Shown piece by piece: positions 9,221-17,497 of a stretch of DNA of 63,760 nt (positions within the stretch are counted from its first letter, which is position 1; each line of letters opens with the position of its first letter). The notes under the pieces were generated by a model, which saw only the letters and a list, made by a program, of their open reading frames with translations, had not been told where the DNA came from and searched no databases. The DNA comes from Paraburkholderia aspalathi (lineage in GTDB: Bacteria; Pseudomonadota; Gammaproteobacteria; Burkholderiales; Burkholderiaceae): the NCBI RefSeq assembly GCF_900116445.1, contig NZ_FPBH01000043.1:1-63760 (forward strand). Direction: 5' to 3'. Position numbers and translations under genes: made by a program.

Positions 9221-9314
9221 CGAACAACTTATCTCGGTGCTTTCGAGGCCACGGGCGGTTGCCGGAAACGATTGACACACCACCGTATCGATAACGCATA
9301 TGCGCCCACGCACT

Positions 9315-9463
9315 TCAGCGAGCTGCGCGCAGTGGACTTCGCCGACAGCCGTGCAGGCGAACATGCCCGCACCTTCCTTGCCGGCTGGCAAGGCAAGCTG
9401 GTGTGCGACGACTATGGCGGCTACAAGACGGGATTCCAGCGGGGCATCACTGATGCGCATTCC
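9315..9463 (+). pseudogene. IS66-family TnpC fragment
   Basis: About 50 codons match the core of IS66 transposase: DFADSRAGEHAR, then GWQGKLVCDDYGGYKTGF. Both flanks of the gene are gone. It is a relic with no function. Confidence 0.75.
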
Positions 9464-9496
9464 GGTCAAGTTTCATCCAAAAGACTTTGATGCAAT

Positions 9497-10234
9497 TTAG
9501 CCATTTTTGCGATATCGTGAATGCAGGTCAGCGATGCGAGCATCGAACACGCTGGTCAGACACGACATATCAGTACATTCTTTCGTCACCTGCTCCAGCC
9601 AGTTTTGCTGTTCGATGCGGACCCCGACGTCGTTCCCCCCAATACGGCCCTGCGCCGCTTCGTACTCTTTGAGTTCCCGGTCGTACGCAGCTGCCAGCGT
9701 CGCACTTTTACAAATGTTGGCCCCCAAAAAAGTGCCATCGTCGGTGCAGCCGACTGTTCCCGGGGCGGTCTGCGTTGGTGCGCTCTGTATCTGCGCGAGA
9801 GGGGCTTCTGGCGTCGAACCGGCGGCCGCGGCTACAGTGTCAGAAGTGACGACCCGCTCGTTGGTCCCGAGCGCCATCCCACTGTCAGGTCTTTGCTCGG
9901 CTTGTCGCGGGTCAAGCGCGACAACCGGATTCGATGCAGCATCAGTGGGGGTGACATTTGCAGTCTGTGGCGAACTCATCGTATTGACCGGAGCACTTTC
10001 CGATGAGTGCTGCGATGGCGAGGTCAATTGGATAACCGCCATTCCGACAATGCAAATCCCAATGCCGTACAACACGCGCTTGCCGGCACGGCCAAAGTTT
10101 CTTGTGTCCGGCTCATTGTTTTTGTAGCCAGTCTTGAAACGGCGGTCGACCTTACGGGTATCAAAAAAACCTGCCATACCCACCAACCCGGTGACGACGC
10201 CCACCAAAACCAGCACTACCCCGATGTTGTCCAT
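9497..10234 (-). CDS. membrane-anchored protein with LprI/DUF1311-like C-terminus
   Basis: This encodes 245 aa. Two hydrophobic segments lie near residues 5-25 and 55-70, a low-complexity Ser/Thr/Ala/Pro linker covers ~75-160, and the last ~75 residues carry the LprI-like pattern: CKSATLAAAYDRELKEY, then R.EQQNWL, C.DMSCL and a final R.A.L. Two Cys pairs are expected to form disulfides in the periplasm. LprI-type domains include lysozyme inhibitors, but the family is broad, so the target is uncertain. The gene lies on the minus strand, in the same direction as the next two genes to the right. Confidence 0.6.
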   Translation of the reverse strand: MDNIGVVLVLVGVVTGLVGMAGFFDTRKVDRRFKTGYKNNEPDTRNFGRAGKRVLYGIGICIVGMAVIQLTSPSQHSSESAPVNTMSSPQTANVTPTDAASNPVVALDPRQAEQRPDSGMALGTNERVVTSDTVAAAAGSTPEAPLAQIQSAPTQTAPGTVGCTDDGTFLGANICKSATLAAAYDRELKEYEAAQGRIGGNDVGVRIEQQNWLEQVTKECTDMSCLTSVFDARIADLHSRYRKNG

Positions 10235-10551
10235 ATTTTCTACTTTTCATTGACCTTGCCGAAGCCTATATCAACGCCGGGCAGGTGAAAACAAATTGGT
10301 CAATCTTCGATGCGACAACCGTCGGTAACAGGTTACGGCCTCGTGGCCCGCCACGTTATGGTTCGTCTCGCCCACCATTGGGCTGTCGGCATCTGACGAT
10401 TCGTCGCAGAGCTTTGCTCCAACCCCGAAAAGCGCCGTATCAACGTATGGCAAGCAGCGCGTACTCAGAACAGGTGGGCTCGAACAGGCAGGCTTCACGC
10501 AGGGATATTGGCGCGAATCTCCGGTAGACACCTATCGCGCGCTCACTCGCA
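10235..10551. other. intergenic, no gene seen
   Basis: I find no supported gene or clear regulatory structure here. It probably holds the promoter of the LprI-like gene. Confidence 0.35.
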
Positions 10552-10797
10552 CTAATCAGGGCGTCGGAAGGTGACAACATAGTAAGTCGCTGATTGCGCC
10601 TTGCGGCCGAACAATGCATCGAAGCATCCAGGCTGTACGTTTACGCCAATGCTATCGACCCGGTAGAACTCCCACCCATCGCGCGCGTATTCGTTCACAA
10701 CTCCTTCCAGATACGCGGCAGCCTCGTTGCCTCTGTGCTCGCGAGCGCGAACAGCAACATTGGGCGGCACCTGAACCATTTTGTACTCGAATCCCAT
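10552..10797 (-). CDS. DUF4177-like small protein
   Basis: This encodes 81 aa opening with MGFEYKMVQVPP and containing LEGVVNEYARDGWEFYRVD, followed by a C-terminal YYVVTFRR strand. This is the pattern of DUF4177-type proteins (a strand, a helix ending in GWE, then two strands). No signal peptide is seen. It sits 77 bp downstream of the hypothetical gene 10875-11798 and may share its transcript. Function unknown. Confidence 0.6.
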   Translation of the reverse strand: MGFEYKMVQVPPNVAVRAREHRGNEAAAYLEGVVNEYARDGWEFYRVDSIGVNVQPGCFDALFGRKAQSATYYVVTFRRPD

Positions 10798-10874
10798 ACC
10801 CTATCCCAAGCCCAAATATGGCTTGACGACATGTACAGCCGAAACTTTAGGCTTTTCTGTGAGAAACAACGTAA

Positions 10875-11798
10875 TCACAGAACCGAAAGCCGGTTAGCCG
10901 CGAATCCTTCATAGCACTGAAAACGTTCCTGTGATATCACCGGATATTTTTCGCACTCACTCGCCGTCGATTGCTCAAACGCCTGTTCAGAAGATACGAG
11001 TTCTGGAGCCGCGAGTGCGCCACCGGCTGCCTTGAGCCGTTTCAGAAAGAGCGCGTGCTCGATTCCTTGTGCGCTGCCGCGCTTATATTCGCCGGAAGTG
11101 TTGAATTCCAACAACGAAGAAACGATCTTTTGGGAACCCGCCAACGATTGCGCGTCGTCTGTTGCGCAGTACAGAACGGTCGTCGGCCTGTTTGCTACCA
11201 GAAGAAAAGCGTACACACATGATTGCGGGGCCGCAGCGAAAAACGAAGAAGGTGCCGCCGCGGCGCCCCGAATAGCTACTGCACCCGGTAAATCGACGGG
11301 CGAAAGAAGTGCTGCATTCGTAAAACCAGCCTTGGACACAAGGTTCGCCTCATTACCCAACTGACGCGTCAACACGTCAGGCGGCAGAGCACGTAGCAAC
11401 TGAACAGCGCTATCGAACCATGATATCGGCACAAATCTGTCACGCTGGCTCACAGTCCGGACTTGCCAAATGGATGTGTCCACTGTTCCCGTTGCCGGCT
11501 GGCACATTGCCACTTCATCTTCGGTGGGCCCGGGAAGCATGCACGTTGCATTAACGCCAAACGACGGAAGGTTCGCTTTCAGCCGGACGCTTCCAAGGCT
11601 TAACGTTTGCGACTTCCACTCGGCTGCCGGAACCGGTTGTGGCTCAGCTGGCGCAGGCGCCACGGCCGCCGGCATACTCGCGGCGTCGAGGGGCGCGACA
11701 ACGTCAGAGTTCGTGCGTTTGTTCGCCCCGGACAGCAAAACCCCGATTGCCACCGCGCAAACCAAACCAAAATAAGCGGGCGCTTTACTTGTAGACAT
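10875..11798 (-). CDS. exported or membrane-anchored hypothetical protein
   Basis: This encodes 307 aa. A hydrophobic N-terminal segment (YFGLVCAVAIGVLLSG) acts as a signal or anchor, then comes an Ala/Pro-rich linker to residue ~60 and a globular part with several Cys residues (for example CMLPGP, CQPATG, CVYAFLL, LYCATDD). The C-terminal part is helical and ends with two Cys near CEKYP and CYEGF. I recognise no family. It is divergent from the VWA-phosphatase-kinase genes, with 78 bp between the two starts, so the promoters are shared; a role tied to that signalling set is an inference. Confidence 0.6.
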   Translation of the reverse strand: MSTSKAPAYFGLVCAVAIGVLLSGANKRTNSDVVAPLDAASMPAAVAPAPAEPQPVPAAEWKSQTLSLGSVRLKANLPSFGVNATCMLPGPTEDEVAMCQPATGTVDTSIWQVRTVSQRDRFVPISWFDSAVQLLRALPPDVLTRQLGNEANLVSKAGFTNAALLSPVDLPGAVAIRGAAAAPSSFFAAAPQSCVYAFLLVANRPTTVLYCATDDAQSLAGSQKIVSSLLEFNTSGEYKRGSAQGIEHALFLKRLKAAGGALAAPELVSSEQAFEQSTASECEKYPVISQERFQCYEGFAANRLSVL

Positions 11799-11876
11799 GG
11801 TTCTTGGATTATTATCTCGGAGTCAAATACTAACGCGCGGTTCCGAGCTTAGCCAGCGCCTCATAGCGAGAAGACC

Positions 11877-12557
11877 ATGACTGAGAACAACGACTTTGCT
11901 ACGCAAGTAGCCTTTGGTACGGACAATTTCGCCGAAAATCCTGAACAGCGCTGTCCATGCGTGCTAATCCTGGACCGTTCGGGCTCCATGGCTGGAGAGC
12001 CGATTGATCAACTGAACGCGGGACTTACGCTGTTCAAAGACGAACTCGCAGCTGACTCGCTCGCCATGAAGCGAGTCGATACTGCGATTGTGACTTTCGG
12101 ACCTCCGGCACTTGAAATGCCGTTCCACACGGCTCCGAACTTCTTCCCGCCAACTCTGACTGCCCAGGGCGATACACCAATGGGCGCGGCAATCAATCTG
12201 GCGCTCGACACTCTTGAGGCACGCAAAGCCGAGTACAAAGCAAATGGTATTTCGTACTACCGTCCGTGGGTGTTCCTCATTACCGACGGCGGCCCTACGG
12301 ATGCCTGGCAATCAGCCGCCGCTCGAATTCGCGAAGGCGAAGCGTCGAAGAAATTTGCTTTCTTTGCCGTCGGCGTGCAAGGCGCCAATATGGATACCCT
12401 CGCCCAGGTTTCCACTGCCCGCCAACCCCTGATGTTACAAGGCTTGAGATTCCGCGAGCTTTTCCTATGGTTGTCTACTTCCATGGCGGCTGTCTCACGT
12501 TCGACGCCGGGCACCGAGGTCCCACTCGCGGTACCCACGGGTTGGGCCTCAGTGTGA
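11877..12557 (+). CDS. VWA domain protein, TerY-like
   Basis: This encodes 226 aa, essentially one von Willebrand factor A domain. The metal-ion-dependent adhesion site is complete: DRSGS at 33-37, the Thr in GDTPMG near 96, and the Asp in TDGGPTD near 137. This matches TerY-type VWA proteins of the tellurium-resistance group, which act in the cytosol as metal-dependent protein-binding modules. Its stop overlaps the GTG start of the phosphatase gene by 4 bases (GTGA), so the two are translationally coupled. A VWA-PP2C-kinase set is known from comparative genomics of Ter-type stress systems; the terC/terD genes themselves are not in this window. Confidence 0.8.
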   Translation: MTENNDFATQVAFGTDNFAENPEQRCPCVLILDRSGSMAGEPIDQLNAGLTLFKDELAADSLAMKRVDTAIVTFGPPALEMPFHTAPNFFPPTLTAQGDTPMGAAINLALDTLEARKAEYKANGISYYRPWVFLITDGGPTDAWQSAAARIREGEASKKFAFFAVGVQGANMDTLAQVSTARQPLMLQGLRFRELFLWLSTSMAAVSRSTPGTEVPLAVPTGWASV

Positions 12558-13339
12558 ACTGGCGAGTCATTGGCGCTTCGGTTGTCGGCAGTTCACACGT
12601 TCAAACGTCAGCACCGTGTCAAGACAGCTGCTTCTATCACGTCGCGAAGGCCGCCGATGGAAGCGATTTTCTGGTCGCTCTTGCGTCTGACGGCGCGGGC
12701 AGTGCCCAATTTGGCGAAGTTGGCGCGGAGATAGCGTGCGAGACCGGCGGAAAACTCCTGCTCGCAGCGGTCGAAGCTGCCGACGGAGCACGACTGACTG
12801 TTGAACTGGTTAGCGAGTTACTCGAGGGTGTTCGTGCTGAAATCTCGAAGGCTGCGACCGTGCGGGACGTCGCGACGCGCGCTCTCGCTTGCACCTTGCT
12901 CGGCGCAGTCATCGGCCCGACACAAGCCCTCTATTTCCAGGTGGGAGACGGGGCAATCGTTGCGAGGCACGAAGGCGGACTCGCGCCTGTCTTCTGGCCG
13001 GAGTCTGGCGAATACGCGAACATGACCTACTTCGTCACGGATGCCGACGCCCCAAGCCATTTGCGCGCCGAAATTCGAAGCGCGACTGACGAGGCAGCGC
13101 TGTTTAGCGATGGCCTGCAGCGCCTTGCCCTTGTGTTCTCCGATGAAACAGCGCACGAACCATTCTTTGAACCTATGTTCAAGGCGCTGCGCGCATCAAC
13201 AGATGAACAGACCGACTCGTTACGCTCAGCGCTGGAGCGGTTCCTTGGTAGCAAGGCGATAAATGAACGAACTGACGACGACAAGACATTAATTCTTGCA
13301 ACGCGCGCGTTGGGGGCAGTTGATGTCAGCGGCGTTTGA
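12554..13339 (+). CDS. PP2C-type protein phosphatase
   Basis: With the GTG at 12554 this encodes 261 aa; the frame is open further upstream but overlaps the VWA gene, and the GTGA overlap makes 12554 the natural start. PP2C metal-binding motifs are in order: SDGAGS near 45, GDGA near 131, FSDGLQ near 181 and DDKTLIL near 245. It should remove phosphate from Ser/Thr using Mn or Mg. The gene overlaps the kinase start by 17 bp, so kinase and phosphatase are made together and probably act on the same substrates, including the VWA protein or each other (inference from the gene set). Confidence 0.8.
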   Translation: MNWRVIGASVVGSSHVQTSAPCQDSCFYHVAKAADGSDFLVALASDGAGSAQFGEVGAEIACETGGKLLLAAVEAADGARLTVELVSELLEGVRAEISKAATVRDVATRALACTLLGAVIGPTQALYFQVGDGAIVARHEGGLAPVFWPESGEYANMTYFVTDADAPSHLRAEIRSATDEAALFSDGLQRLALVFSDETAHEPFFEPMFKALRASTDEQTDSLRSALERFLGSKAINERTDDDKTLILATRALGAVDVSGV

Positions 13340-15269
13340 CGAACTTGGAAACCAGCTAAAGCTGGGTAAAAAGCTTGGCGAAGGCGGCGAAGGGGCCGTC
13401 TTCGATGCCATGCATAACGGCGAGAACGTTGCCGCGAAGATTTATTCCCAGGCACTTCCGCCTGAGCGGCAAGCCAAATTGCGGGCAATGGCACAGGTCG
13501 GTGACACGTATCTGAAGCAGATAGCAGCGTGGCCAATTAGCGTGCTGCTGACGAATAGACCCGGACCGGTAGCCGGGTTCACTATGCCGAAGTTCTCCGG
13601 CTACGAACCCGTACATCAGCTCTATGGTGTCGCAAGCAGACGCCAGACATTCCCCAAGGTCGATTTTTCGTTCCTTGTGGGGACTGCGAGAAATATCGCT
13701 GCTGCGTTTGACGCCATACACGCACACGGACACGCGATCGGCGACGTCAACGAAAACAACATCATCGTCAGCCACCAAGGGACAGTCAAACTACTCGATT
13801 GTGACTCGTTCCATGTGAACACGAGCACAGCCAGCTTTCCATGCACTGTCGGGGTTCCGCACTATACGCCACCAGAACTGCAGGGCCTCGGCTCGTTTCA
13901 CGGCGTAACGCGGACCGCAAACCATGACAATTTCGGCCTTGCCGTCCTGATTTTCCAACTACTGTTTATGGCACGCCATCCGTTTTCCGGCGTACCGAAG
14001 ATAGCCGGCGACTTGCCGTTGGAGCGGGCCATCAGGGAATTCCGCTTCGCATACGGCGCAGACCGGCTCGCGCGATTGAACGACATGCCTCCCAGGGCCC
14101 TGGGGTTGGACTACTTGCCGCCGGCAATGGGCGACCTTTTCTGGCGTGCATTTACGGAAGCTGGCGCAAAATACGGTCGCCCCAAAGCCAAGGAGTGGGT
14201 TGCAGCGCTAGACAGCCTGCTGCAATCGCTGAGGTCTTGCAGCACCGAGCCTCGTCACAAGTATCCGGGCCAGCTGAATTCCTGCGTATGGTGTGAACGC
14301 GACAAGCTAGGAACGCCGTACTTTACCCCTGCATCTGCGACCGGACCGTCCATCAACTTTCAGGCCATGGGTGCGAACATCAGTGCCCTTTGGTCACAGA
14401 TTCAGGCGCTCAGCGCCCTGCCGCCACTACCGGTATTTACGCCACAGCCCTTCAACGTTACTGGACGGCCAGCGCCAGCATCGGTGAGCAAAGGCCTCGC
14501 CAAGACGCGGCTGACGTACGTGGCCATCTGCTTCTTTGCGTTCCTGATGTCGCTCGCTGTACCCAAACTCTGGCCGCTGTGGCTCGTGGTTGGGTCGGTC
14601 GCCATCCACGGCGTAAAGCTGCCGACACCAATCGAGTTCATCACGCGGAAAAGTGTTGTCGATAGCACGAAACGTGCGTACGAGCAGGCACTTTCGATCT
14701 ACGAGAATCTGCGAACTGACCGGAGGCTTTCTGACAAAGCACGCGAGGTAGGTCAAATCAAGGCTCAACTCGATGGCTTGCCACAGGTACTCGCACAAGA
14801 GCTGAAACAACTGCAGGCATCGTTAGTTGCCCGCCAGCTGCACGATTTCCTGGACCGCCACTTCATACGCGCAGCAAGAATCGCCGGGGTGGGCGAGCAG
14901 CGCAAGCAGACACTGGTCTCGTTCGGCATCGAATCGGCCGCGGACGTTACAGAGTCTGCAATTGCTGCAATTCCAGGCTTTGGTGCCGGGCTTACCGCAA
15001 ATCTTTTGGCATGGAGACGCAGAATCGAACAGCGCTTTGTTCCCGTTGCCGGCACGAGTCCGACGCCGCAGGACATCAGTGCTGTGAACAGCAAAGTGGC
15101 GTCCATGCGAACGCGACTGGAACAGCAACTTAAAGACGGCGCAATCAAGCTGCAAGAAATCCGCAACGACATCGTCGCGAGACAGAATAGCGCCAGAAGT
15201 GCGCTTGAAACGACGTCGCACGCCCTCGCGCAGGCCGAAGCTGACCTTGCAGTTATGCAGGTGCGGTGA
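13323..15269 (+). CDS. protein kinase with Zn-ribbon, TM helices and helix-hairpin-helix tail
   Basis: From ATG 13323 this encodes 648 aa. The kinase domain (about 10-300) has a glycine loop LGEGGEGAVF (18-27), Lys39 in AAKIY, a catalytic loop with IGDVNENN (Asp141, Asn146) where HRD has become IGD, and DCD in place of DFG (Asp159). Next is a possible zinc site (Cys306, Cys321-x-x-Cys324), one or two membrane helices at ~397-430, a coiled-coil region, and a helix-hairpin-helix-like stretch at ~517-570 (IAGVGEQRKQTL, AAIPGFGAGL). The protein therefore seems tethered to the membrane, with a second cytosolic part after the helices. Its stop overlaps the next start. It closes the VWA-phosphatase-kinase triad. 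Confidence 0.8.
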   Translation: MSAAFDELGNQLKLGKKLGEGGEGAVFDAMHNGENVAAKIYSQALPPERQAKLRAMAQVGDTYLKQIAAWPISVLLTNRPGPVAGFTMPKFSGYEPVHQLYGVASRRQTFPKVDFSFLVGTARNIAAAFDAIHAHGHAIGDVNENNIIVSHQGTVKLLDCDSFHVNTSTASFPCTVGVPHYTPPELQGLGSFHGVTRTANHDNFGLAVLIFQLLFMARHPFSGVPKIAGDLPLERAIREFRFAYGADRLARLNDMPPRALGLDYLPPAMGDLFWRAFTEAGAKYGRPKAKEWVAALDSLLQSLRSCSTEPRHKYPGQLNSCVWCERDKLGTPYFTPASATGPSINFQAMGANISALWSQIQALSALPPLPVFTPQPFNVTGRPAPASVSKGLAKTRLTYVAICFFAFLMSLAVPKLWPLWLVVGSVAIHGVKLPTPIEFITRKSVVDSTKRAYEQALSIYENLRTDRRLSDKAREVGQIKAQLDGLPQVLAQELKQLQASLVARQLHDFLDRHFIRAARIAGVGEQRKQTLVSFGIESAADVTESAIAAIPGFGAGLTANLLAWRRRIEQRFVPVAGTSPTPQDISAVNSKVASMRTRLEQQLKDGAIKLQEIRNDIVARQNSARSALETTSHALAQAEADLAVMQVR

Positions 15270-15922
15270 TGACGAGGCCAATCGACTTGAAAAGTAAATT
15301 TGTCTTTGTATGGTGTTTCACTGGTTTCCTGGCTTTAAGCACCGCCCTGGCGCAAGAGACGCCCATCCAGGTTGAGCAGTTTCTCAACGCTTTCCGCGGG
15401 AAGCCCGTTGGACCAGTCTCGCCTGCTCCCGCAGCGCTACCACCGACAGCGCCTCAAACGTCGATTCCCGGACAATCACAAACGGCCTGGCAAATTGCTC
15501 AACCGTCTCCCTCAGCGCAGGGGCAACCAATCTGCCCGCCTGGTGTTGACCGCGTTGGCTGCACGAGTGAGGCCAATCAAAGAGTGCCGACAGACTGCCC
15601 TGCAGGGATGGCTCCCGGCCCTTACGGCTGCATACCGACGGCGATGCCCCCAAACGCCCATCGTGTCTCATCAGATGGTCGATGGCAATGTGACGACGGC
15701 TATTTGCGGTTTGGCGCGGTGTGCATGTCGATGCAGACGCCGCCGAATGCGCATCTGACGGGGACTGGCAGCAACTGGGAATGCAACACTGGATTTCGAC
15801 GTCTGGGCAACGCGTGCGTCGCCATAAATGTGCCGCCAAATGCGCATCTTGCGGATACCTGGAACGGATGGGCATGCGACTCAGGCTACCGGTCAATTGG
15901 CAACTGGTGCGTCGCCCAATAA
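15269..15922 (+). CDS. secreted protein with three Cys-rich tandem repeats
   Basis: Either GTG 15266 or ATG 15269 can start it; the ATG shares its A with the kinase stop (TGATG), so it is preferred and gives 217 aa. A signal peptide (FVWCFTGFLALSTALAQ) leads to a Pro/Gln-rich linker. From ~130 on there are three repeats of about 30 residues with the pattern PPNAH...W.C..G(Y/F)...G..C(V/M), each with two Cys that should form one disulfide. A similar but looser Cys-containing unit precedes them (CPAGMAPGPYGC). Coupling to the kinase gene suggests this exported protein is an output or sensor partner of the triad. The repeat family is not one I can name. Confidence 0.7.
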   Translation: MTRPIDLKSKFVFVWCFTGFLALSTALAQETPIQVEQFLNAFRGKPVGPVSPAPAALPPTAPQTSIPGQSQTAWQIAQPSPSAQGQPICPPGVDRVGCTSEANQRVPTDCPAGMAPGPYGCIPTAMPPNAHRVSSDGRWQCDDGYLRFGAVCMSMQTPPNAHLTGTGSNWECNTGFRRLGNACVAINVPPNAHLADTWNGWACDSGYRSIGNWCVAQ

Positions 15923-15932
15923 GAATTATCCG

Positions 15933-15968
15933 CGGCTTGCCTGAAGGCCGAGGTCTTCAGGCAAGCCG
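15933..15968. repeat. 14-bp perfect stem-loop
   Basis: CGGCTTGCCTGAAG and its exact complement flank an 8-base loop. No T-run follows, so a classical terminator is doubtful, though it lies right after a stop codon. The core GCCTGA.G..CGAGGTCTTCAGGC recurs at 38110-38132 beside a tnpB remnant, which suggests it is an end of an IS607/IS605-type element. Confidence 0.6.
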
Positions 15969-15969
15969 T

Positions 15970-16153
15970 GGATAAATTCCCGTTCCTGACTGAAACCGGT
16001 TCGAAGAGCGTGCCGACCTGGGCGCTGCCGGACAACTTCAAGAACCACGGCAACTACGTGATCAGCCTCGCGAACGTCACGCGCTGGCTAGGTCAGCAGG
16101 TCGAGGCGCTCGGCGTTGAGATTTCCCCGGGCTCTCCTAAGGGGTTCAGTTAA
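15970..16153 (+). pseudogene. fragment of electron-transfer flavoprotein-ubiquinone oxidoreductase
   Basis: About 55 codons match the inner part of ETF-QO: FLTETGSKSVP, NFKNHGNYVISL, then NVTRWLGQQVEALGVEI. The rest of this ~550-aa enzyme is absent on both sides. It starts at the hairpin 15933-15968, so an element end may have cut it. No function is expected. Confidence 0.75.
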
Positions 16154-16300
16154 ACCACCGGTACACGCCTATTTGCCGACATCGCAAGATTGTCATCCAG
16201 CGCCCTAAAGATTTCAGCCCATCCGCCGATATACAGAGGACACTTGTCGGCATCGAAGTTACTGCCGCACAGTACCCTTGAAACACTTAACAGACTGCGG

Positions 16301-17272
16301 ATGAGAATACTCGCTAAACTGACTCGAAATCCATGGCAGACGGTTGTACTTGGTGCGATTGGAACTGTAATCGTAGTCATCGCAATAGCGGTAGCTGGAG
16401 GTGAGGTCACGGCGGGCGTCCTGAAATTCAGCTTCAAGGGGATTCTGAACCAGAAATCGCCGGACTTGACCATTCCTCCCGGGTTAATCCCCGCACCAGA
16501 AAAGCAAGGTCACGAGCAATCAGCCTCATCCGACACTTTCGCCAACGTGCCACAAGTGGTCGCGCAGCCCATCTCCCTCGAGCAGCCGCAACCACAGGTC
16601 ACTGCGCCTCTTGTACAGCCCGCCCCCATTCTGGCGGCAACTTCGGAGCTGGCGGTCCCGCTGGGCCGATCCGAGGTCGAAGCAATGAAACTGCTGGATG
16701 GCGTCAAGTACGCATGGAGGGTTTCCGAAGGCGGCATGACGCTTGAGTACATGCAGGACGCCTTTGGTAGTGCCAACTGGAACGTCGAAGAACGTTTTGT
16801 CGGCAACCGAGCTACATCTGCAACGCTGACGCTCGATACTCAAGCGGCTGAGATAGCCAATCTGATGTCCTCAAATTGGAGCAAACAGTTCAATACCGTT
16901 CACGACCTATGTTATGGCCGACGTTACCTGACAATGAAGCGTGACTGGGATAACAATATGCAACTGATCGATGGCAAGATTGATCAGGATGAAATCGACG
17001 TTTCCCAGCGCATTAATGTGGATGAGACGCCTCCCTGCCCATCTGCTTCAGACTGCGAGCTAGGCACCTGGTATTCGCAGCGTGCCGACTTGACGTACAA
17101 GGTTCCGAATCTTTGGTACGTCTTTGTCAGCATGCAAAAGTCCAGCTTTGTGCGTGACCAAGGACCCGACGAACACAGGCGTTTCACATACAGACGCGAT
17201 CGGTGTGCGGCCAAGGTTACCTATTCGCTTGACGGCTCCGCGCGACCAAGCCAGGTTGAGCTGTTGCCGTAA
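16301..17272 (+). CDS. single-pass membrane protein of unknown function
   Basis: The probable start is ATG 16301 (323 aa), directly before a basic N-terminus and one strong membrane helix (VVLGAIGTVIVVIAIAVAGG). The frame is open back to 16190. After the helix comes a Pro/Gln-rich linker to about residue 120, then a globular periplasmic part with scattered Cys residues (DLCYGRRYL, PPCPSASDCELG, RDRCAAKV). I recognise no domain. It is in the same direction as the kinase set but separated from it by a gene scrap, so the link is uncertain. Confidence 0.55.
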   Translation: MRILAKLTRNPWQTVVLGAIGTVIVVIAIAVAGGEVTAGVLKFSFKGILNQKSPDLTIPPGLIPAPEKQGHEQSASSDTFANVPQVVAQPISLEQPQPQVTAPLVQPAPILAATSELAVPLGRSEVEAMKLLDGVKYAWRVSEGGMTLEYMQDAFGSANWNVEERFVGNRATSATLTLDTQAAEIANLMSSNWSKQFNTVHDLCYGRRYLTMKRDWDNNMQLIDGKIDQDEIDVSQRINVDETPPCPSASDCELGTWYSQRADLTYKVPNLWYVFVSMQKSSFVRDQGPDEHRRFTYRRDRCAAKVTYSLDGSARPSQVELLP

Positions 17273-17302
17273 GGACACGGCTAACCTGCAGCTGCTGTAA
17301 AG

Positions 17303-17464
17303 GGCCCGGAGGGTTTGCGAATAAGAGAATGGGCCTGCCTGGAGTGTGGCGCGTATCATCACCGCGACATTAACGCGGCAGAAAACATTCTCGCGGCGGG
17401 ACGTCGCCGTCTAGCAGTAGGAATCCCCGTCCATCCCGCGCCTGGCGCCGCAGCCTCAGGCTGA
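17303..17464 (+). pseudogene. TnpB C-terminal fragment (zinc finger and last RuvC motif)
   Basis: The frame encodes PEGLRIREWACLECG, then YHHRDINAAENILAAG and a VGIPV tail, ending in TGA. This is the C-terminus of an IS200/IS605-type TnpB: the second CxxC of the zinc finger and the RuvC-III Asp in the HRDINAA motif. Upstream parts are missing. The hairpin end of the element follows at once. Confidence 0.8.
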
Positions 17465-17482
17465 GGGCCGGGGGGACGTCAA
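17425..17482 (+). repeat. IS605-type right-end hairpin, copy 1 (candidate omega-RNA 3' scaffold)
   Basis: GTCC-AT-CCC pairs with GGG-GG-GGAC around inner stems GGCGCC and AGCCT/AGGCT, and the unit ends in GACGTCAA. It overlaps the last codons of the tnpB fragment. Copies 2 and 3 are at 34355-34411 and 45259-45325. In TnpB elements the guide RNA runs through this region, and the end is a TCAA-like cleavage site in relatives I recall. Confidence 0.65.
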
Positions 17483-17497
17483 AAACCCTCGTCTAAC

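Noticed and set aside
11877..12557. Tellurite resistance determinant
   Set aside because: Only the TerY-like VWA protein and its phosphatase/kinase partners are present; terA-terF-type genes are absent from the window.
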